In this document: piece after piece, positions 23,405 to 31,653 of the stretch
Layout of the letters: every line of letters begins with the position of its first letter
Position numbering within the stretch: position 1 is the stretch's first letter
Assembly: GCA_021200565.1 (NCBI GenBank)
Contig: JAJQGJ010000017.1
Span: forward strand, 216,382 to 280,381
Direction of reading: 5' to 3'
From: Oscillospiraceae bacterium
GTDB lineage: Bacteria > Bacillota > Clostridia > Oscillospirales > Ruminococcaceae
DNA length: 64,000 nt
Program-made: the position numbers and the translations under genes
Notes under the pieces: generated by a model
The model's input: only the letters and a program-made list of their open reading frames with translations
Told to the model about the DNA's origin: nothing
Database searches by the model: none

Positions 23405-24601
23405 TTATCCCTCATTATTTTCTGAAACTTCTGCTTCAGCTTGTCCGTCTTTCATTACTATTTGGATTCTGCCACTCAGACCGGAGCTTTCGGTCACAAG
23501 ATGAGAATCCTTGTAGATGAGAGCATATCCCTTGCCCAGGATATTCATTGGATCGGCAGCAGACAGAGTGCTCTGGCATCCTGAAATCTGAGCTTCATAT
23601 AGCCTGAGCCTGTGGGAAACGGAGCTTTTCATTGACTCACGCATTGAGCTAAGCTGATACTCCGCCCTTGTAAGCTTATTATCAGGAGATAAAGCTTCTA
23701 TCACCGATTTAAATCCAGCTATCGAACTTGAAAGCGCATAAAGCTTCCTGTCAGTCAGCCGTGAAATCTCTTGCTTTAGCCTTGTTATTTCCGAGGAAAT
23801 AATAGATATATCAGGCGTGCAAAGCTCTGCAGCTGCAGTGGGTGTTGAAGCTCTTACGTCGGCAACAAGGTCTGACAAGGTGAGGTCGACCTCATGACCA
23901 ATGGCAGAAACTACAGGAGTTTTGCATTCGTAGATCGCCATAACAACAAGGCGTGTATTAAAACAGGACAAATCATCATCCGAGCCGCCGCCTCTTGTAA
24001 GAATTATGATGTCAGAGCTATTCTTATCCGCAAGAGAAAGCGCATTCGCAATACTTGTAGGAGCTTCCAAGCCCTGAACGGTTGCCGGAAAAAGCTTGAC
24101 TTTGGCAAGAGGATACCTTCTTGCAACGGTGCTTTTTACGTCATGTATAGCTGCGCCGGATGGCGAAGTTACAACCGCTATGCTTGTCGGATATTTCGGG
24201 AGCGGCTTCTTAGGCTTCGAGAATACGCCATCTTTTGATAGCTGCTCTTTAAGCTGTGCCAGAGCTATGTATTCGGAGCCCTTACCATCAGGAACCAGCT
24301 GAGTGCAGTTTAGCTGATAAACGCCGTTTCGTTCGTAGACGTCAACTCCTCCGAAAGCTATTACAGCTTGTCCGGCTTCAGGATAAAAGCTAAGTCTTGA
24401 AGCATTTTGCGAGAACATTACTGCTCTCATGTTAGAGCTTCCATCAGTGAGTGTAAGGAATATGTGTCCCGATGTATGATTTATCGATATATCCGAAATC
24501 TCGCCCTTAACGGCAATTCCTTTCAGCTTAGGATCGTTTTTAAGCTTGAATGAGATATAGGTATTGAGCGCTGAAACGGATAGTATTGAATTCAAACCCA
24601 C
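23405..24601 (-). CDS. xseA: Exodeoxyribonuclease VII large subunit
   Basis: Catalytic subunit of exonuclease VII, 398 residues. The N-terminal OB fold contains VKGEISDISINHTSGHIFLTL in part. The catalytic core has IAVVTSPSGAAIHDV, ILTRGGGSDDDLSCFN near residue 200 and VVSAIGHEVDLTLSDLVADVRASTPTAAAE in successive pieces. A long coiled coil (~265-350) follows, ending in the GYALIYK element. The GTG start at 24601 overlaps the upstream TsaD-like gene by ten bases. Confidence 0.96.
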   Translation of the reverse strand: MGLNSILSVSALNTYISFKLKNDPKLKGIAVKGEISDISINHTSGHIFLTLTDGSSNMRAVMFSQNASRLSFYPEAGQAVIAFGGVDVYERNGVYQLNCTQLVPDGKGSEYIALAQLKEQLSKDGVFSKPKKPLPKYPTSIAVVTSPSGAAIHDVKSTVARRYPLAKVKLFPATVQGLEAPTSIANALSLADKNSSDIIILTRGGGSDDDLSCFNTRLVVMAIYECKTPVVSAIGHEVDLTLSDLVADVRASTPTAAAELCTPDISIISSEITRLKQEISRLTDRKLYALSSSIAGFKSVIEALSPDNKLTRAEYQLSSMRESMKSSVSHRLRLYEAQISGCQSTLSAADPMNILGKGYALIYKDSHLVTESSGLSGRIQIVMKDGQAEAEVSENNEG

Positions 24602-25545
24602 GGTTTACACCCATCCTTTATTGCAGCAAATATTGCAACTCCAGCTGCATTATCCTGCGAAAAAGCTGGTTCTGCAAAGTATGAATCAAAATCACTCTCA
24701 AGTCTTACTCGGATGAGCTTGTCTGACATAACGCCGCCGGCGTACACAACCGGTAATGAACCGAATTTCTTTATTGCGCAGATGGTCATCTCGTAGATTG
24801 CTGCCTCTACTGATTTCAGTGCGAACAGCGCTATGTCACAGCTATCTTTGCCGTTACTGAACATATCCCTGCATTGATTCTCTATTCCTGAGAGGCAACA
24901 GCTTCCGTCCCGGATAGTGGCTTTTGGCTTGAATTCAGCTTTTGATTCACATGCAAGCTTTTCAAGCTCTTTTCCACATGGAAAGCCAAGACCAAGCATC
25001 ACGCCAACTCTGTCAATAAGCTGTCCAGCTTTCAGGTCAAGAGATGAGGATATTTCAGTAGCAGTGATTACTTCTTCGCTATCTGTTTTAATCAGAAGAC
25101 AATCAGTCGTTCCTCCGCTGACGTGAAAGGCTATGAACGGCTTTTCGCTTTCGAGAAGATCAAGTCTTCGGCATGAGTAGAGTGCTGCCAAAACATGTCC
25201 TACCTGATGAGAGGTTTCGTAAACAGGAATATTTCCCACTGACGAAATGCTTTTCGCTACCGTCTCCCCTACCATGAAGCATGGCATATAGGAGCCTTCT
25301 ATGTTTCTTGGACGTGATGAAACGCCTATTGCAGATATGCTTTTGCCATCTCTGACAAGCCCTTCTATTACTTCCGGAAGCTGTTTGACATGCTGGAATA
25401 CTGCTTCCGACTGTCTGAGACCAATTTCACCGTGCTTCACGCTCAGAAGCTTCTTATTCTGACGAATTGAATGAGTCTCTGAATCAAAGACAGCAGCAGA
25501 TGTCGTATAGTTGCTGGTGTCAATACCTAAGTAAAACTTACTCAT
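24592..25545 (-). CDS. TsaD/Kae1-like M22-family paralogue
   Basis: A 317-residue ASKHA-fold protein of the TsaD/Kae1 (peptidase M22) group. It starts FYLGIDTSNYTTSAAVFD instead of the usual TsaD LGIETSCDETAAAV. The metal-binding HxxxH is kept as SHQVGHVLAALY near residue 111, and there is FHVSGGTTD near 143, a glycine-rich GGVMSDKL and a DNAAG near the end that supplies the third metal ligand. Such paralogues sit between nusB and xseA in Clostridia, apart from true tsaD. It may modify nucleotides or proteins, or be regulatory. It overlaps nusB by four bases (ATGA). Confidence 0.8.
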   Translation of the reverse strand: MSKFYLGIDTSNYTTSAAVFDSETHSIRQNKKLLSVKHGEIGLRQSEAVFQHVKQLPEVIEGLVRDGKSISAIGVSSRPRNIEGSYMPCFMVGETVAKSISSVGNIPVYETSHQVGHVLAALYSCRRLDLLESEKPFIAFHVSGGTTDCLLIKTDSEEVITATEISSSLDLKAGQLIDRVGVMLGLGFPCGKELEKLACESKAEFKPKATIRDGSCCLSGIENQCRDMFSNGKDSCDIALFALKSVEAAIYEMTICAIKKFGSLPVVYAGGVMSDKLIRVRLESDFDSYFAEPAFSQDNAAGVAIFAAIKDGCKPWV

Positions 25546-25946
25546 GCCAGGCTTCGTGAATATGCTCCAAGAACTCCGTTTACGAATGTTACATCCGACT
25601 CCTGAGCATATTTGTTAACTAGTCCTACAGCCTCGTTAATTGAGACCTTGATAGGAATTGTATCGGAGAGATACTTGATTTCGTATACTGCCAGCCTGAG
25701 TGCTGCGAGATTCAATTTCGGAATTCTCTCTATGCTTCTTTTAGTACTGAACTGAGATATAACTGCATCAAGTTCATCGAGATGCTCGAATACGCCCTCA
25801 ACAGTCTTAATAACCTCGTCATTTACGGTAACTGCTTCGTTATCCTTGGAAATTTCTATCAGTTCCGCTGGCGACTCATCACGGAACGCCTTTTCAAAGA
25901 TGAAGATAAACTCAGATTCTCTTATATCATGCCTTGTAATGCCCAT
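25542..25946 (-). CDS. nusB: NusB, transcription antitermination factor
   Basis: RNA-binding factor that with NusE/S10 recognises boxA during rRNA transcription. It is 134 residues, all helical. Conserved elements are TRHDIRESEFIFIFEKAF at the N-terminus, IPKLNLAALRLAVYEI near residue 82 and PIKVSINEAVGLVNKYA near 100, ending FVNGVLGAYSR. An AGGAAG site precedes the ATG. The gene is a typical link between the sporulation/Asp23 block and the xse/isp block of Clostridia. Confidence 0.95.
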   Translation of the reverse strand: MGITRHDIRESEFIFIFEKAFRDESPAELIEISKDNEAVTVNDEVIKTVEGVFEHLDELDAVISQFSTKRSIERIPKLNLAALRLAVYEIKYLSDTIPIKVSINEAVGLVNKYAQESDVTFVNGVLGAYSRSLA

Positions 25947-25986
25947 TTAAACTTCCTGCCTTATTTTAATAAAAAGCTTTTAACGC

Positions 25987-26025
25987 ACGGAAACCAAGCT
26001 GTTTTATCAGCTTGGCTATATCCGT
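25987..26025 (-). terminator. Strong hairpin after the Asp23 gene
   Basis: CCAAGCTG (25994-26001) pairs with CAGCTTGG (26008-26015), and the outer bases ACGGA and TCCGT extend the stem. It lies just after the Asp23 gene on the minus strand. No long T-run follows directly, so it may be a weak terminator or an RNA-stability hairpin before nusB. Confidence 0.5.
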
Positions 26026-26027
26026 TT

Positions 26028-26390
26028 TTATTTGTACTGACTTTCTGAGAAATCAACGTCAACCACTGAGACATTAACCTTTGATACAGTTACGCCCGTC
26101 ATCGACTGAACTGCTGCCTTGACTTTATCCTGAATCTGTGTGCATACGTTAGTTACGTTGTAACCACTGTATACAATTATCGAGATGGATATTTTTGCAA
26201 CGCCGTCAAGCATGGTAACCCTTATTGCGGTGTTATCCATCTTGCTTGAGAACATTTTAAGTATATCAAATGGGCGAACCGAAATCTTTGAAACGCCGCT
26301 TACCTCCAATGCCGCATTTTTTGCGATCTGGATGATGACGTTTTCAGAAACCCTTAAAGTTCCTTTTCTCTTCTTTTCTGTAACTTCCAT
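26028..26390 (-). CDS. Asp23/Gls24 family envelope stress protein
   Basis: 120-residue alkaline-shock-type protein of the Asp23/Gls24 family. It starts MEVTEKKRKGTLRVSENVI, then IAKNAALEVSGVSKIS and the beta-rich VRVTMLDGVAKISISIIVYSG in two parts, ending with TGVTVSKVNVSVVDVDF. The family forms membrane-attached filaments linked to envelope stress; in Clostridia it lies upstream of nusB, as here. The ATG at 26390 is chosen over a longer frame because AGGAGG lies eleven bases upstream. The acc genes often found at this place are absent. Confidence 0.88.
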   Translation of the reverse strand: MEVTEKKRKGTLRVSENVIIQIAKNAALEVSGVSKISVRPFDILKMFSSKMDNTAIRVTMLDGVAKISISIIVYSGYNVTNVCTQIQDKVKAAVQSMTGVTVSKVNVSVVDVDFSESQYK

Positions 26391-26465
26391 TATTATTTGT
26401 CCTCCTATATTCGTCCTAAGGTATGGAAGCGATTGTAAGTCTGCTTCGCATAAATATACAAATAC

Positions 26466-26494
26466 AGTATAGCACAAATTGGCCTCCGAAACAA
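26466..26494 (-). promoter_or_regulatory. Promoter of the Asp23-nusB operon
   Basis: Minus strand TTGTTT (26489-26494), 17-base spacer, TATACT (26466-26471). It lies directly after the spoIIIAH stop and gives the housekeeping genes a start independent of the sporulation operon. Confidence 0.55.
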
Positions 26495-27070
26495 CTACTT
26501 TACCTCAAAAATTCTGATATTTTCATTCTCAACATCCACTTCTGAAAGCAAAATGTCCTTGATTTGTGCTGCCTGGGCAGTTGTCAAGCCTTCTGACTTT
26601 ACAACTATATTTGCATTTTCTCCGTCGAGGTAGCAAACACAGTCCTCAAATCCTGCGGCTATAACTAGATTTTCCACTATTGTTTCGCTTTCAACAAGAG
26701 ATGAAAGCGCTACAGCTTCCTCTGTGTATGTTGCAAGCTCTTCGTCAGAAATATCTCCGCCATCGAGCATCATCTTGAGCGTTTCAACTGCCTCATCTCT
26801 TGATGTGAGCTTCTCAAGTCTTGCCTGTGCGAAATAATCATCCGATGAATAATCGACTATTTCTGTGCCGTTTACATATGTTATTTCGCCATACACATCG
26901 CTCATATCAAGACTTGTGACCACGTCGGTTGCCTTCAGGTCATTGCCTGTGAGCTGGTAATTAGCATATACTGCTATTCCCAAGAGAAGAACCAGACATG
27001 TGATAATTATCTGCCTTTTGGAAATTCTCGGGTTAAATTTAAGCTTTGTATTTCTCTTTGCTGTTGCCAT
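26495..27070 (-). CDS. spoIIIAH: Stage III sporulation protein AH
   Basis: Mother-cell membrane protein that pairs with forespore SpoIIQ to build the feeding-tube channel. 191 residues: a short basic N-terminus, one transmembrane helix at ~19-37 (QIIITCLVLLLGIAVYANY), and an outer domain with the ring-building YscJ/FliF-like fold near the end (VIAAGFEDCVCYLDGENANIVVKSEGLT in parts). An AAGGAG site precedes the ATG. It is the last gene of the spoIIIA operon; spoIIQ is not in the window. Confidence 0.92.
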   Translation of the reverse strand: MATAKRNTKLKFNPRISKRQIIITCLVLLLGIAVYANYQLTGNDLKATDVVTSLDMSDVYGEITYVNGTEIVDYSSDDYFAQARLEKLTSRDEAVETLKMMLDGGDISDEELATYTEEAVALSSLVESETIVENLVIAAGFEDCVCYLDGENANIVVKSEGLTTAQAAQIKDILLSEVDVENENIRIFEVK

Positions 27071-27082
27071 TACAATCTCTCC

Positions 27083-27577
27083 TTAGTTGCTTTTTGCTAC
27101 ATAAACCTTGTTTGATGGTATATCCAAAACGGTTGAAACCGCTTTTATGACCTGCTCCTGAACTACTGCCCTATCGCCTCCTGTACAGACTACCAATACA
27201 CCGCTCACTTGAGGGTTATCTATTCTCTCTATCAACGCCTCCTTGTTTCCTATTATAACTGTTTCCGTTTTTGTTTCGAGTTCGTCTTTATCTACGTCAG
27301 TTGTATAGACATAGGAAGCCGAGCTTTCTATTGTCAGCATGACTGTAACGTCACCTACGCCATCAATCTTTGAAATAATCTCTTCAAGCTGAAGCTTAAG
27401 CTCTTCTGCGTATTCTGAACTTACGTTCGGAACTGTTTCAGCATCTGCGGCTGCTTCATCATCGCTTTCAAAGCCGTTTAAGGTCAGTAGAAGAATAACA
27501 GAAAGAACTGCCACGCATAGATAAATAAGCTGCCTGCTTGTGAATCTGAACTTTTCCTTTACTTTGTCAAGATTCAT
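27083..27577 (-). CDS. spoIIIAG: Stage III sporulation protein AG
   Basis: Ring-forming channel component, 164 residues. One transmembrane helix at ~16-33 (LIYLCVAVLSVILLLTL), then an extracytoplasmic domain with EEIISKIDGVGDVTVMLTIESS near residue 65 and SGVLVVCTGGDRAVVQEQVI near 125, as in other SpoIIIAG proteins. It overlaps spoIIIAF by eleven bases. In the complex it makes a large gated ring in the intermembrane space. Confidence 0.92.
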   Translation of the reverse strand: MNLDKVKEKFRFTSRQLIYLCVAVLSVILLLTLNGFESDDEAAADAETVPNVSSEYAEELKLQLEEIISKIDGVGDVTVMLTIESSASYVYTTDVDKDELETKTETVIIGNKEALIERIDNPQVSGVLVVCTGGDRAVVQEQVIKAVSTVLDIPSNKVYVAKSN

Positions 27578-28046
27578 CTACGTCCTCCGAAAAGCTTATT
27601 TCTAACTTCACTTCTCCGATTTTATCGGATGTTACTCTATGAACTTTGCTCTCATAGGTTTCTCTGTCGCCTGAGATTGTCAGGCTTATTTTACTAATAA
27701 TTATGCTGCTATCCTCGTTAATATTAGTTTCGACTGAGATTTTTTCAACAGGTATTCCGTTTTCCTCATATATAAGAAGTATGCTGTCGGCAAGGCGTTT
27801 ATCAAGTTCGCTCAGAATAAGATCATTATAACTGTATTCCGATTCATAGAGTAAATTTGCATCTATATTATCATCATCCATAGTAAAGTCGATATTCAGA
27901 ACACCTCCTGCGATTGTAAGAGCTGTCAGAATTGAAATAACCGTCTTCACCTTCTGCTTGTAGCTATCAGGAGTCAGCATCATCACAAGCATATAAATAA
28001 GCGACAGAATGCACACCGTCAAGGTAATATTCTTTACAGCTGTCAT
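27567..28046 (-). CDS. spoIIIAF: Stage III sporulation protein AF
   Basis: 159-residue protein with two N-terminal hydrophobic segments (NITLTVCILSLIYMLVMM and VISILTALTIAGGVL) and a soluble C-terminal domain. The segment VEKISVETNINEDSSIIISKI near residue 100 belongs to the ring-building fold shared with AG and AH. Its ATG overlaps the spoIIIAE stop by four bases. In other species the AF domain resembles type II secretion ring proteins. Confidence 0.88.
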   Translation of the reverse strand: MTAVKNITLTVCILSLIYMLVMMLTPDSYKQKVKTVISILTALTIAGGVLNIDFTMDDDNIDANLLYESEYSYNDLILSELDKRLADSILLIYEENGIPVEKISVETNINEDSSIIISKISLTISGDRETYESKVHRVTSDKIGEVKLEISFSEDVDES

Positions 28047-29131
28047 ATGTAAGCCTCACTGCCTATAAGCATTATCATTCCAGTTGAAATCAGGAACATG
28101 AGAGCGTATATTATCAGAAGCGTTATTCCTAATGAGTAGACATCTCCGATTCCTCTCATAAGCGCACTGAGTCTGTATGAGCCTGTTATACTGCAGGTCC
28201 AGTCAAGGATTATGAAGGCTATTCTGTATACGCACATAGTTGCTATAGGTATTACAAGAATCAGCACGATTATGACAATTCCAAGAGCGCCGACTGCTGA
28301 GCGAAGCGTTCCAAGGCTCTGGCTTACAGCTTGATATGACTCTGACAGTGACATTCCTATCAGCGGCACAAAGCTTGATACAAGGTACCTGCCAGCTCGA
28401 AGCAGAATGCTGTTGCCTGCTCTGCCAATCGTCGTCTGAAGCCCTATGACTCCAACAAACACAGTCATAATGACACCGACGATATAGGTTAGAGCTCTTT
28501 TGAGAGTGCCGGTGAGATTTGGAAGGTCAGGGTTTATCGCCTGCGTACAAGACATTACAAGCATGCAGACAAGGATTGGCTTTAAAACCTGTCCAGCAAT
28601 CAAAGAGACGGCTTCAGAAGCATACAGCACAAGTGCATTATAAGCACCGGCTCCGGCTGTATTTCCTGATGCAGCAGTTATTGCTGCAAATATCGGTATG
28701 TATGAAGTCATAAAGGCTTCCTGCGATTTCATTACGCTCAGCATATCTGAAAATGATGAGATTATCATCGGTGTGATGCACAGAAAGCAAATAAGTGTGA
28801 AAACCTCTCCGTAAATTCCTGCTTTCTGAGAGACTGACATCACGGCTTCACTGACCAGCGATATAACCAGTACGCAGATGAAAACCTTGACAGGCTTTTT
28901 GAGCGCTGATTTAAATTCCGATGCGAAATAATTGAGAATAGAGCCGGCGGAGATATTTACAACGCTTTCAGGATCAGATACGTCTACATCGTTACTCTCC
29001 AAAAAATCTCCGGCATCGCCAGCTTCAATTTCTTCAAAGTTAATTCCAAGTTCACTTTCGTAGCCGGTTGCAGTAACCTTCAGAGACAGAAGAATTGCCA
29101 TAACTGCAAACATAATGATTTTTCTTCCCAT
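28043..29131 (-). CDS. spoIIIAE: Stage III sporulation protein AE
   Basis: Polytopic membrane protein, 362 residues, with an N-terminal signal sequence (IIMFAVMAILLSLKVTATG) followed by an acidic external segment and then about seven transmembrane helices. Family hallmarks are NYFASEFKSALKKPVKVFI near residue 68 and FVPLIGMSLSESYQAVSQSL near 255. An AAAGGA site precedes the ATG. It may form the transport core of the SpoIIIA complex. Confidence 0.92.
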   Translation of the reverse strand: MGRKIIMFAVMAILLSLKVTATGYESELGINFEEIEAGDAGDFLESNDVDVSDPESVVNISAGSILNYFASEFKSALKKPVKVFICVLVISLVSEAVMSVSQKAGIYGEVFTLICFLCITPMIISSFSDMLSVMKSQEAFMTSYIPIFAAITAASGNTAGAGAYNALVLYASEAVSLIAGQVLKPILVCMLVMSCTQAINPDLPNLTGTLKRALTYIVGVIMTVFVGVIGLQTTIGRAGNSILLRAGRYLVSSFVPLIGMSLSESYQAVSQSLGTLRSAVGALGIVIIVLILVIPIATMCVYRIAFIILDWTCSITGSYRLSALMRGIGDVYSLGITLLIIYALMFLISTGMIMLIGSEAYI

Positions 29132-29144
29132 GCTTTCTAGTCCT

Positions 29145-29537
29145 TTATGCTAACTCCAGTATGCTTTCAACAGCTTCAATAAAGCTCTTTATGAGCGGCA
29201 AACAGATAACAGAAACCGCAACTCTTCCGGCAATGTCTATAATGCTTGCAAGAGCACTTTCGCCGCAGTCTCTGCAGCAGGAGGATGAAACTTCACAAAC
29301 ATAGCAGATTCCGAGCACTCTGAAGACTATTGAAATGTATGAGTTGTTGACGTCAGAAATGCTTGCTAAGCTATTGATCTCATATAGAACGTCAGAAATA
29401 GTGCCGATTATTGAGAGTGCTACTGCTGCAACACCGGCTATCGTTATAACAATAGCAACATCCTGGTTTGTAGGTTGAATTGTCCTTGCAATTATGGCTG
29501 TAACTATGCACAGTGCTGCTATAGCGAGAATATCCAC
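29145..29537 (-). CDS. spoIIIAD: Stage III sporulation protein AD
   Basis: Small membrane protein (130 residues, four hydrophobic segments) of the SpoIIIAC/AD family. The C-terminal FRVLGICYVCEVSSSCCRDCGESALASIIDIAGRV region in parts is characteristic, including the CRDCGE cluster. It starts with GTG at 29537 and lies 19 bases after spoIIIAC. It shares ancestry with AC and is thought to sit in the membrane ring. Confidence 0.92.
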   Translation of the reverse strand: MDILAIAALCIVTAIIARTIQPTNQDVAIVITIAGVAAVALSIIGTISDVLYEINSLASISDVNNSYISIVFRVLGICYVCEVSSSCCRDCGESALASIIDIAGRVAVSVICLPLIKSFIEAVESILELA

Positions 29538-29556
29538 GTCCGTTATCCGTTTCTGT

Positions 29557-29751
29557 CTAAAAGCCGAATGCGCTCTTGACTGTATCGAAAAGCTCTGCTA
29601 TCTCACTCACAAGCATCAGCATGACGACAACCAATCCGGCGATTGTAATCATCAGCGCCTGCTCGTCTCGTTCTGAACGCTTCATGAGCTGGCTGAGCAC
29701 AGCCACAATTATTCCAACTCCTGCAATTTTAAATATCAGATCAACATCCAT
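29557..29751 (-). CDS. spoIIIAC: Stage III sporulation protein AC
   Basis: 64-residue protein with two transmembrane helices: IFKIAGVGIIVAVLSQLMK, and ALMITIAGLVVVMLMLVSEI after a charged RSERDEQ loop. The sequence is almost invariant among spore formers in this pattern. A GAGGTAA site precedes the ATG, eight bases from the spoIIIAB stop. Confidence 0.93.
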   Translation of the reverse strand: MDVDLIFKIAGVGIIVAVLSQLMKRSERDEQALMITIAGLVVVMLMLVSEIAELFDTVKSAFGF

Positions 29752-29759
29752 AAGTTACC

Positions 29760-30248
29760 TCACGTCAATATCAAACATATAACAATTCCAGAAAACGCTC
29801 CAAGGCACAGATAAAGCTTTCTTTTGGATACAAGCATATTTTCCATAGAAACTCGGTTGATTTTTACCTCTTCGAGTACTGCATCAAGTCCAGATAGTTG
29901 CGTTTCCGATTCATACATTCCGAGAAAGTCTGCGATTTTGGTAAAAGCAGATAACGTTTTATCATCTGCCTCTTCAAGAGACACTTTGCAAGCTGTTATG
30001 AAGCTACCTGAAAAGTCTCCTGAAATCTCTTTGAAGCTGCTTGCGTCAAAAGCTTTGGCGTCAGAGAAACATTTTTCGCAAATCTGATAGACGTTGTAGG
30101 AGCCGTACTTCAGAAGAGCTTCCATCTGAAATATTATACTTTCGAGCTCCCTTGCAATTCTGATTTTTCTTTTCTCACGATTCACCGCTTCAAGAGAAAT
30201 AAGAAAGCAGGAAATTGCCAGAGCTGAGCACAAAATAAGCCTAATCAA
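29760..30248 (-). CDS. spoIIIAB: Stage III sporulation protein AB
   Basis: 162-residue membrane protein with helices at both ends (IRLILCSALAISCFLISLEA and the C-terminal LCLGAFSGIVICLIL) enclosing a helical cytoplasmic part, similar to type II/IV pilus GspF-like scaffold subunits. ELESIIFQMEALLKYGS near residue 36 is family-typical. It begins with TTG at 30248, eight bases inside spoIIIAA. Confidence 0.9.
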   Translation of the reverse strand: MIRLILCSALAISCFLISLEAVNREKRKIRIARELESIIFQMEALLKYGSYNVYQICEKCFSDAKAFDASSFKEISGDFSGSFITACKVSLEEADDKTLSAFTKIADFLGMYESETQLSGLDAVLEEVKINRVSMENMLVSKRKLYLCLGAFSGIVICLILT

Positions 30249-31149
30249 TTTTTATAATCTCGTAATCGTAATTTCTGCCGAGAACTGCTGCATACTGAAA
30301 CGCATTTTCCTGAAGTAAGGCTCTGACTATTCGCTTTTTCTTTGCTTCATCAAAGCTTTCGGAGTGAACAGCCGTAATGAGGGCAACTCCGGAATGAAGC
30401 GCAAATTCTAGTGCACCGAGTTCGTTGTCAGTTCCTATCTCGTCCACTATTATTATATCTGGAGACATAATCCTGACAGCCGTTGAGATGCCTATTGATT
30501 TTGGATAGCCGACAAATACATCAGTCAGTTCACCAATATCGTTTTCTGCATTGTCTCTGTGAGTTGCTGAGATTTCGTTTTGCTCATCTATGAGTGAAAT
30601 TCTGTATTTCGAGCCTAAGAGCCTCGATGTGTCTCTTAATAGTGTTGTTTTGCCTGATGATGGCGCGCCTATGATGAGAACTCCGGCTGGCTTTATACTG
30701 ATGCAGCTGTTGACAAGCTTTTCTGCGAAGCCTCGCTTTTCTCTTGCTATTCTGATATTTATTGAAGAGACGTATTTGATAGTCTCAACATTGTGAAAAT
30801 TGTTTGCATCGGTCACGGCTGTTCCGCAAATTCCTACCCTGTTCCCACTTCCGGTTGTTATGTAACCCATCGATAGCTCTTTTGAGTAGCTGTGGAGAGA
30901 ATACGAAAATGCGTTTTTGAATGTGTATTCAATATCGGAGGGCACTGTAATGAGTGTGAAAGTGGGATCTTCTGAAAGTCCACTTTGCTCAGTTACAAAG
31001 AAACTGCCTTTTGCGGTAGAAACGGAAATATGTCTTCCCAGGCGAAGCCTTATTTCATTTATGCTTTCAGTATCCTCGGGCGGCAACCGTGCAAAAACCT
31101 GACGAAGCTTTGGCTGCAGAAGCTCTAAGGCACTTTTAAATCCACTCAT
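30241..31149 (-). CDS. spoIIIAA: Stage III sporulation protein AA (ATPase)
   Basis: Cytoplasmic secretion-type ATPase thought to energise the SpoIIIA-SpoIIQ channel. 302 residues with Walker A IGAPSSGKTTLLRD near residue 160 and Walker B IIIVDEIGTDNE near 222. The N-terminal FARLPPEDTESINEIRLRLGR and the GNRVGICGTAV segment match the family. It is the first gene of the eight-gene spoIIIA operon, which is complete here (AA to AH). AAGGAG precedes the ATG. Confidence 0.95.
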   Translation of the reverse strand: MSGFKSALELLQPKLRQVFARLPPEDTESINEIRLRLGRHISVSTAKGSFFVTEQSGLSEDPTFTLITVPSDIEYTFKNAFSYSLHSYSKELSMGYITTGSGNRVGICGTAVTDANNFHNVETIKYVSSINIRIAREKRGFAEKLVNSCISIKPAGVLIIGAPSSGKTTLLRDTSRLLGSKYRISLIDEQNEISATHRDNAENDIGELTDVFVGYPKSIGISTAVRIMSPDIIIVDEIGTDNELGALEFALHSGVALITAVHSESFDEAKKKRIVRALLQENAFQYAAVLGRNYDYEIIKID

Positions 31150-31180
31150 TTTTCATCTCTCCTTTTTCCTTGCCTGTCCA

Positions 31181-31209
31181 ATTCTATGAGAATCAATGCT
31201 TTTATATTC
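31181..31209 (-). promoter_or_regulatory. Sigma-E-type promoter of the spoIIIA operon
   Basis: Minus strand GAATATA (31203-31209), 14-base spacer, CATAGAAT (31181-31188). Each element is one base off the sigma-E consensus, and spoIIIA is a sigma-E operon in Bacillus. It is about 30 bases from the spoIIIAA start. Confidence 0.7.
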
Positions 31210-31212
31210 GGA

Positions 31213-31584
31213 TTATTTTCCTGTCTTTCTCGTGTTGATACCTTTGATGCCACCTATGATTGAGAACAGGGTGCAGCAAACTATCTTTTCAAAGCATGCA
31301 TTAGTCAGGCTTTTGTTGGCTATAAGGCAGATTACAAAAAGTACAAAAGAAACAATACCGCCGACGATCAAGCCTTGCATAAGCCCGTTATTTCTGACTA
31401 TCTGAGTTGATACATAGCTTGCAAGAAAGCAACCTGTTGATAAGATAAGCGTACCCGCAATGCAGACTATTTCATCGGTCACGTCAATTAGCGTCATAAT
31501 TGTTCCAAAAACTAATGTAGATGCCATAATAAACACTATCAGCATAAAAAAGCCGGCTATAATTCCCTTCTTGTAAAATTGCAT
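31213..31584 (-). CDS. TIGR04086-type four-helix membrane protein
   Basis: 123-residue membrane protein with four transmembrane segments (~8-28, 37-59, 68-90 and 98-115) and a short basic tail. It resembles the TIGR04086 family, which is found in Clostridia next to yajC, as here. No catalytic residues are apparent and the function is unknown. The ATG has a GGAGGGG site, but that site forms one arm of a hairpin, so translation may be controlled. It lies between yajC and the spoIIIA promoter. Confidence 0.75.
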   Translation of the reverse strand: MQFYKKGIIAGFFMLIVFIMASTLVFGTIMTLIDVTDEIVCIAGTLILSTGCFLASYVSTQIVRNNGLMQGLIVGGIVSFVLFVICLIANKSLTNACFEKIVCCTLFSIIGGIKGINTRKTGK

Positions 31585-31592
31585 AAAGAAAC

Positions 31593-31629
31593 CCCTCCGA
31601 ATACTGCATAGTAAACAGTATTCAGAGGG
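31593..31629 (-). promoter_or_regulatory. Hairpin holding the ribosome site of the TIGR04086 gene
   Basis: GAATACTG/CAGTATTC extended by CCTC/GAGG gives a ~13-bp stem with one mismatch and a 9-base loop. The right arm in the RNA contains GGAGGGG, the ribosome site of the next gene, followed by TTTCTTT. It could be a yajC terminator, a translation switch, or both. Confidence 0.6.
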
Positions 31630-31653
31630 ATTGTAAATTAGAAGTCGAACAGA

